A DNA stretch of 29,810 nucleotides, taken from positions 1 through 29,810 of the forward strand of contig CALBZG010000175.1 in the NCBI GenBank assembly GCA_937889655.1, written 5' to 3'. A program made the translations under genes and the position numbers. The stretch is from an uncultured Clostridia bacterium (lineage in GTDB: Bacteria; Bacillota; Clostridia; Peptostreptococcales; Anaerovoracaceae). The notes below the pieces were generated by a model that saw nothing but the letters and a program-made list of their open reading frames with translations, was not told the origin of the DNA and searched no databases. Positions 27,739 through 29,810 of the stretch are shown one piece after another. Numbering within the stretch: the first letter of the stretch is position 1; the number at the start of each line of letters is the position of its first letter.

Positions 27739-29810
27739 ATGAAGACGGGGAAGAGTGTTGGCCTGTGCCTGGTGCTGTCTTTCTTCTTATGGAGCGCATT
27801 TCTTTCTCCTGCATCCGCAACCGGAGCAGATCCCGGAAAAGCGCTGCCGCTGACCCGGGAAGAAGAGGACTTTATCCGGAACCATCCGGTCATTCACCTC
27901 GGCGTCGACCCCGCTTTTGTGCCTTATGAATTTATCGATACCGACGGAGCGTACAAAGGGATCGCGGCAGATTACATCAGCCTGATTTCCGAAAAGACCG
28001 GTCTGCAGATGGTGGTTGCCGAAGGACTCACCTGGTCCGAAGCCTATGAAAAAGCTGTCAGAAAAGAACTTGATGTATTGCCTTGTGTCGGCGAAACACC
28101 GGAACGGGGCAAGTACTTTTTATTTTCCTATACATATTTTACTTTTCAGCGGGCGGTTTTCGTTAACGAAGATACCGGCGGGGTCAAGATGTTTCAGGAC
28201 CTGTACGGCAAAACTGCAGCGGTCCAGACGAACAGCTCCCACCACAGTTATATGAAAACGTACCCGGAGATCGAGCTCAGCCTCTATCCGACGGTGGAGC
28301 AGGCGCTTCAGGCTGTTTCCAGCGGAAAGGAGACCGCCTTTATAGGAAATCTTGCCACATCCAGCTATCTGGCGAAATCACTGGGCATTGCCAATCTGAA
28401 ATACTTTGCCATCGATCCTATTGCTGACGATCCGTCGCAGTCTCTGCACTTTGCCATCAGAAACGACTGGCCTGAGCTGGTCGGCATTCTCAATAAAGCC
28501 TTGGACAGCATCACTACAGAAGAGAAGAACGCCATCGCCAACAAATGGATCGACCTCGAGGGGAATGTGGACTATTCGGACATCATCCGGACTGTGGAGA
28601 TCGCAGTGATCGTCATAGCCCTGATCCTTGCGGTTTCCTTTTTTTGGATCTTGCGGCTTCGCAAAGAGATCGCGATGCGCAAGAAAGCTCAGGAAGAAAT
28701 GCTGGCAGCCAAGGAGGAAGCCGAGCTGGCCAACCAGGTCAAATCCTTGTTTCTGGCCAGGATGTCCCATGAGATCAGAACGCCCCTGAACGCCATTCTT
28801 GGAATGGCTCACCTCATCAAAAGGACCGATGTGACCGTTACCCAAAGCATTTATCTGGATAAATTGACTCAAGCGGCCCGGAACATGCTGGGAACCATCA
28901 ACGATATTCTGGACTTTTCAAAGATCGAGGCCGGAAAAATCGAGATCGAAAGAATTCCTTTCGATTTAGACAAAGTCCTGCAGCGGATCATCAATATCGC
29001 TTCCGTCAAGGTGGAGGAGCAGGGGATCGAGCTTGTGATGGAAAAGGATCCCGGCTTGCCTTCCTTCTATTTCGGCGACCCGCTGCGGATCGAGCAGATC
29101 CTGCTGAATCTGGTCAACAATGCCGTCAAATTCACGGAAAAGGGTTCTGTTTCCATTTCGGTGCGGTCCAACTCCAAGACAGGCACCGTCGAAATGATCG
29201 AGTTTTGTGTGCGGGATACCGGGATCGGCATGAATCCTCAGCAGCTGGAGCACTTGTTCATACCCTTTGACCAGGGCGACTCGAGCATCAGCAGGCGCTT
29301 CGGAGGAAGCGGCCTTGGTCTGTCTATCGTCAAGAGCCTCACAGAGCTCATGGGCGGGGATATATTTGTATCCAGTGAGGCCGGGAGCGGTTCTGCGTTC
29401 ACGGTACGATTGCCGCTGGAGATCGATACCAAGCAGGAATCGGAAAGCAGAAAAGAGATGGCTGCCGATTGTTTCCGCGGGATCCACGCGCTGATCCTGG
29501 ACGCCAACGAGAACAGCCGGACTCAATTGGCAGGTTTGTTTGATTCCTTTGGCATTTCTGCCGATCTGTCTGCTTCGGCGCAGGATGCGCTCCAGCGGAT
29601 ACGGGATGCGGCGGGAGAAGGCGGCGATCCTTACAATTTGCTGGTCGTCGATTTTTCCACTCCCACGGAGGGCGGTATCGAATTTATGAGAAGCATCAGG
29701 AATTTGTCCTTGCTTCCTCCGTCTGGCAAGTACATTATGATCCTGCCCATCACAAGAGAAGATCTTTTCGAGGAACTGGAGCAGGCCGGGATCGATTTTG
29801 GTATCACGAA
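27739..29810 (+). CDS. BvgS-like hybrid sensor histidine kinase (3' truncated by window)
   Basis: At least 690 residues are encoded. A signal peptide is followed by a periplasmic-type SBP_bac_3 domain (about 45-270; FIRNHPVIHLGVDPAFVPYE), a transmembrane helix near 280-300 and HisKA with MSHEIRTPLNAILGM around residue 342. HATPase follows, with NLVNNAVKFTEKGS, DTGIGM and GGSGLGLSIVKSL, and then the start of a receiver domain. That receiver is unusual: its acidic pocket reads LILDANEN and the phospho-site strand VVDFSTPTEGG, with TP where MP is usual. The frame is open to the last base, so further receiver or Hpt domains may follow. The start has AAAGGAG. Being last of three tightly spaced genes, it forms one signalling cassette with the lipoprotein and HD-GYP protein. 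Confidence 0.92.
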   Translation, partial: MKTGKSVGLCLVLSFFLWSAFLSPASATGADPGKALPLTREEEDFIRNHPVIHLGVDPAFVPYEFIDTDGAYKGIAADYISLISEKTGLQMVVAEGLTWSEAYEKAVRKELDVLPCVGETPERGKYFLFSYTYFTFQRAVFVNEDTGGVKMFQDLYGKTAAVQTNSSHHSYMKTYPEIELSLYPTVEQALQAVSSGKETAFIGNLATSSYLAKSLGIANLKYFAIDPIADDPSQSLHFAIRNDWPELVGILNKALDSITTEEKNAIANKWIDLEGNVDYSDIIRTVEIAVIVIALILAVSFFWILRLRKEIAMRKKAQEEMLAAKEEAELANQVKSLFLARMSHEIRTPLNAILGMAHLIKRTDVTVTQSIYLDKLTQAARNMLGTINDILDFSKIEAGKIEIERIPFDLDKVLQRIINIASVKVEEQGIELVMEKDPGLPSFYFGDPLRIEQILLNLVNNAVKFTEKGSVSISVRSNSKTGTVEMIEFCVRDTGIGMNPQQLEHLFIPFDQGDSSISRRFGGSGLGLSIVKSLTELMGGDIFVSSEAGSGSAFTVRLPLEIDTKQESESRKEMAADCFRGIHALILDANENSRTQLAGLFDSFGISADLSASAQDALQRIRDAAGEGGDPYNLLVVDFSTPTEGGIEFMRSIRNLSLLPPSGKYIMILPITREDLFEELEQAGIDFGIT

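Noticed and set aside
26457..27893. A 478-codon minus-strand frame opposite the HD-GYP gene
   Set aside because: It mirrors the third-position GC bias of the real gene and matches no family.

Overview
The window looks like chromosome from a high-GC member of the Clostridia (Bacillota). The reasons are the gene families (short KdpD/KdpE next to a Trk/Ktr subunit, an ECF transporter with QueT, class II aldolase, smpB close to ssrA), strong AGGAGG-type ribosome binding sites, sigma-A promoters close to consensus, and a tmRNA tag ending in YALAA. No species can be named from this sequence alone. Backbone genes are GC-rich. The stretch from about 17.1 to 25.2 kb is clearly AT-rich and looks acquired.

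Layout. 1-2.9 kb: the end of a Trk/Ktr potassium-channel regulator, facing a minus-strand operon of a CoA-binding protein, a short KdpD-type kinase and KdpE. 2.9-5.1 kb: an Fe-S aldo/keto reductase and a glycerate kinase, converging on a shared terminator. 5.2-10.5 kb: a plus-strand operon of a lipoprotein, EcfA1, EcfA2, EcfT, QueT (queuosine-precursor uptake), TrmB (tRNA m7G) and UppP (undecaprenyl-PP phosphatase). 10.5-13.8 kb: gap, an orphan prepilin peptidase, fba and an MltG-N-domain membrane protein. 13.9-17.1 kb: an RluA-type pseudouridine synthase, signal peptidase I, SmpB, a flavin reductase and ssrA.

17.25-25.1 kb: a genomic island bordered on both sides by arrays of short repeats with a period near 20 bp. 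It carries a controller-type HTH gene and a C5 DNA methyltransferase. Converging on them is a six-ORF minus-strand operon: two overlapping unknown ORFs, a small HTH protein, an NgoFVII-like PLD-fold restriction enzyme, a compact Z1-domain ATPase and a Vsr nuclease. A Panacea (DUF4065) gene overlaps a small MazF/PemK-like gene and is probably a PanAT toxin-antitoxin pair. I see no integrase or transposase. The R-M/Z1 operon with its unknown ORFs is the best candidate for a little-described system. Five GCWGC sites cluster on the methyltransferase promoter and suggest both a recognition sequence and a self-regulation mechanism.

25.3-29.8 kb: back to GC-rich backbone with a signalling cassette of a sugar-type solute-binding lipoprotein without permeases, a receiver/HD-GYP protein and a BvgS-like hybrid histidine kinase cut by the window end.

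Two regulatory layouts recur. Two divergent gene pairs appear to share one -35 element, and two intrinsic terminators lie inside the 3' coding end of the convergent neighbour.
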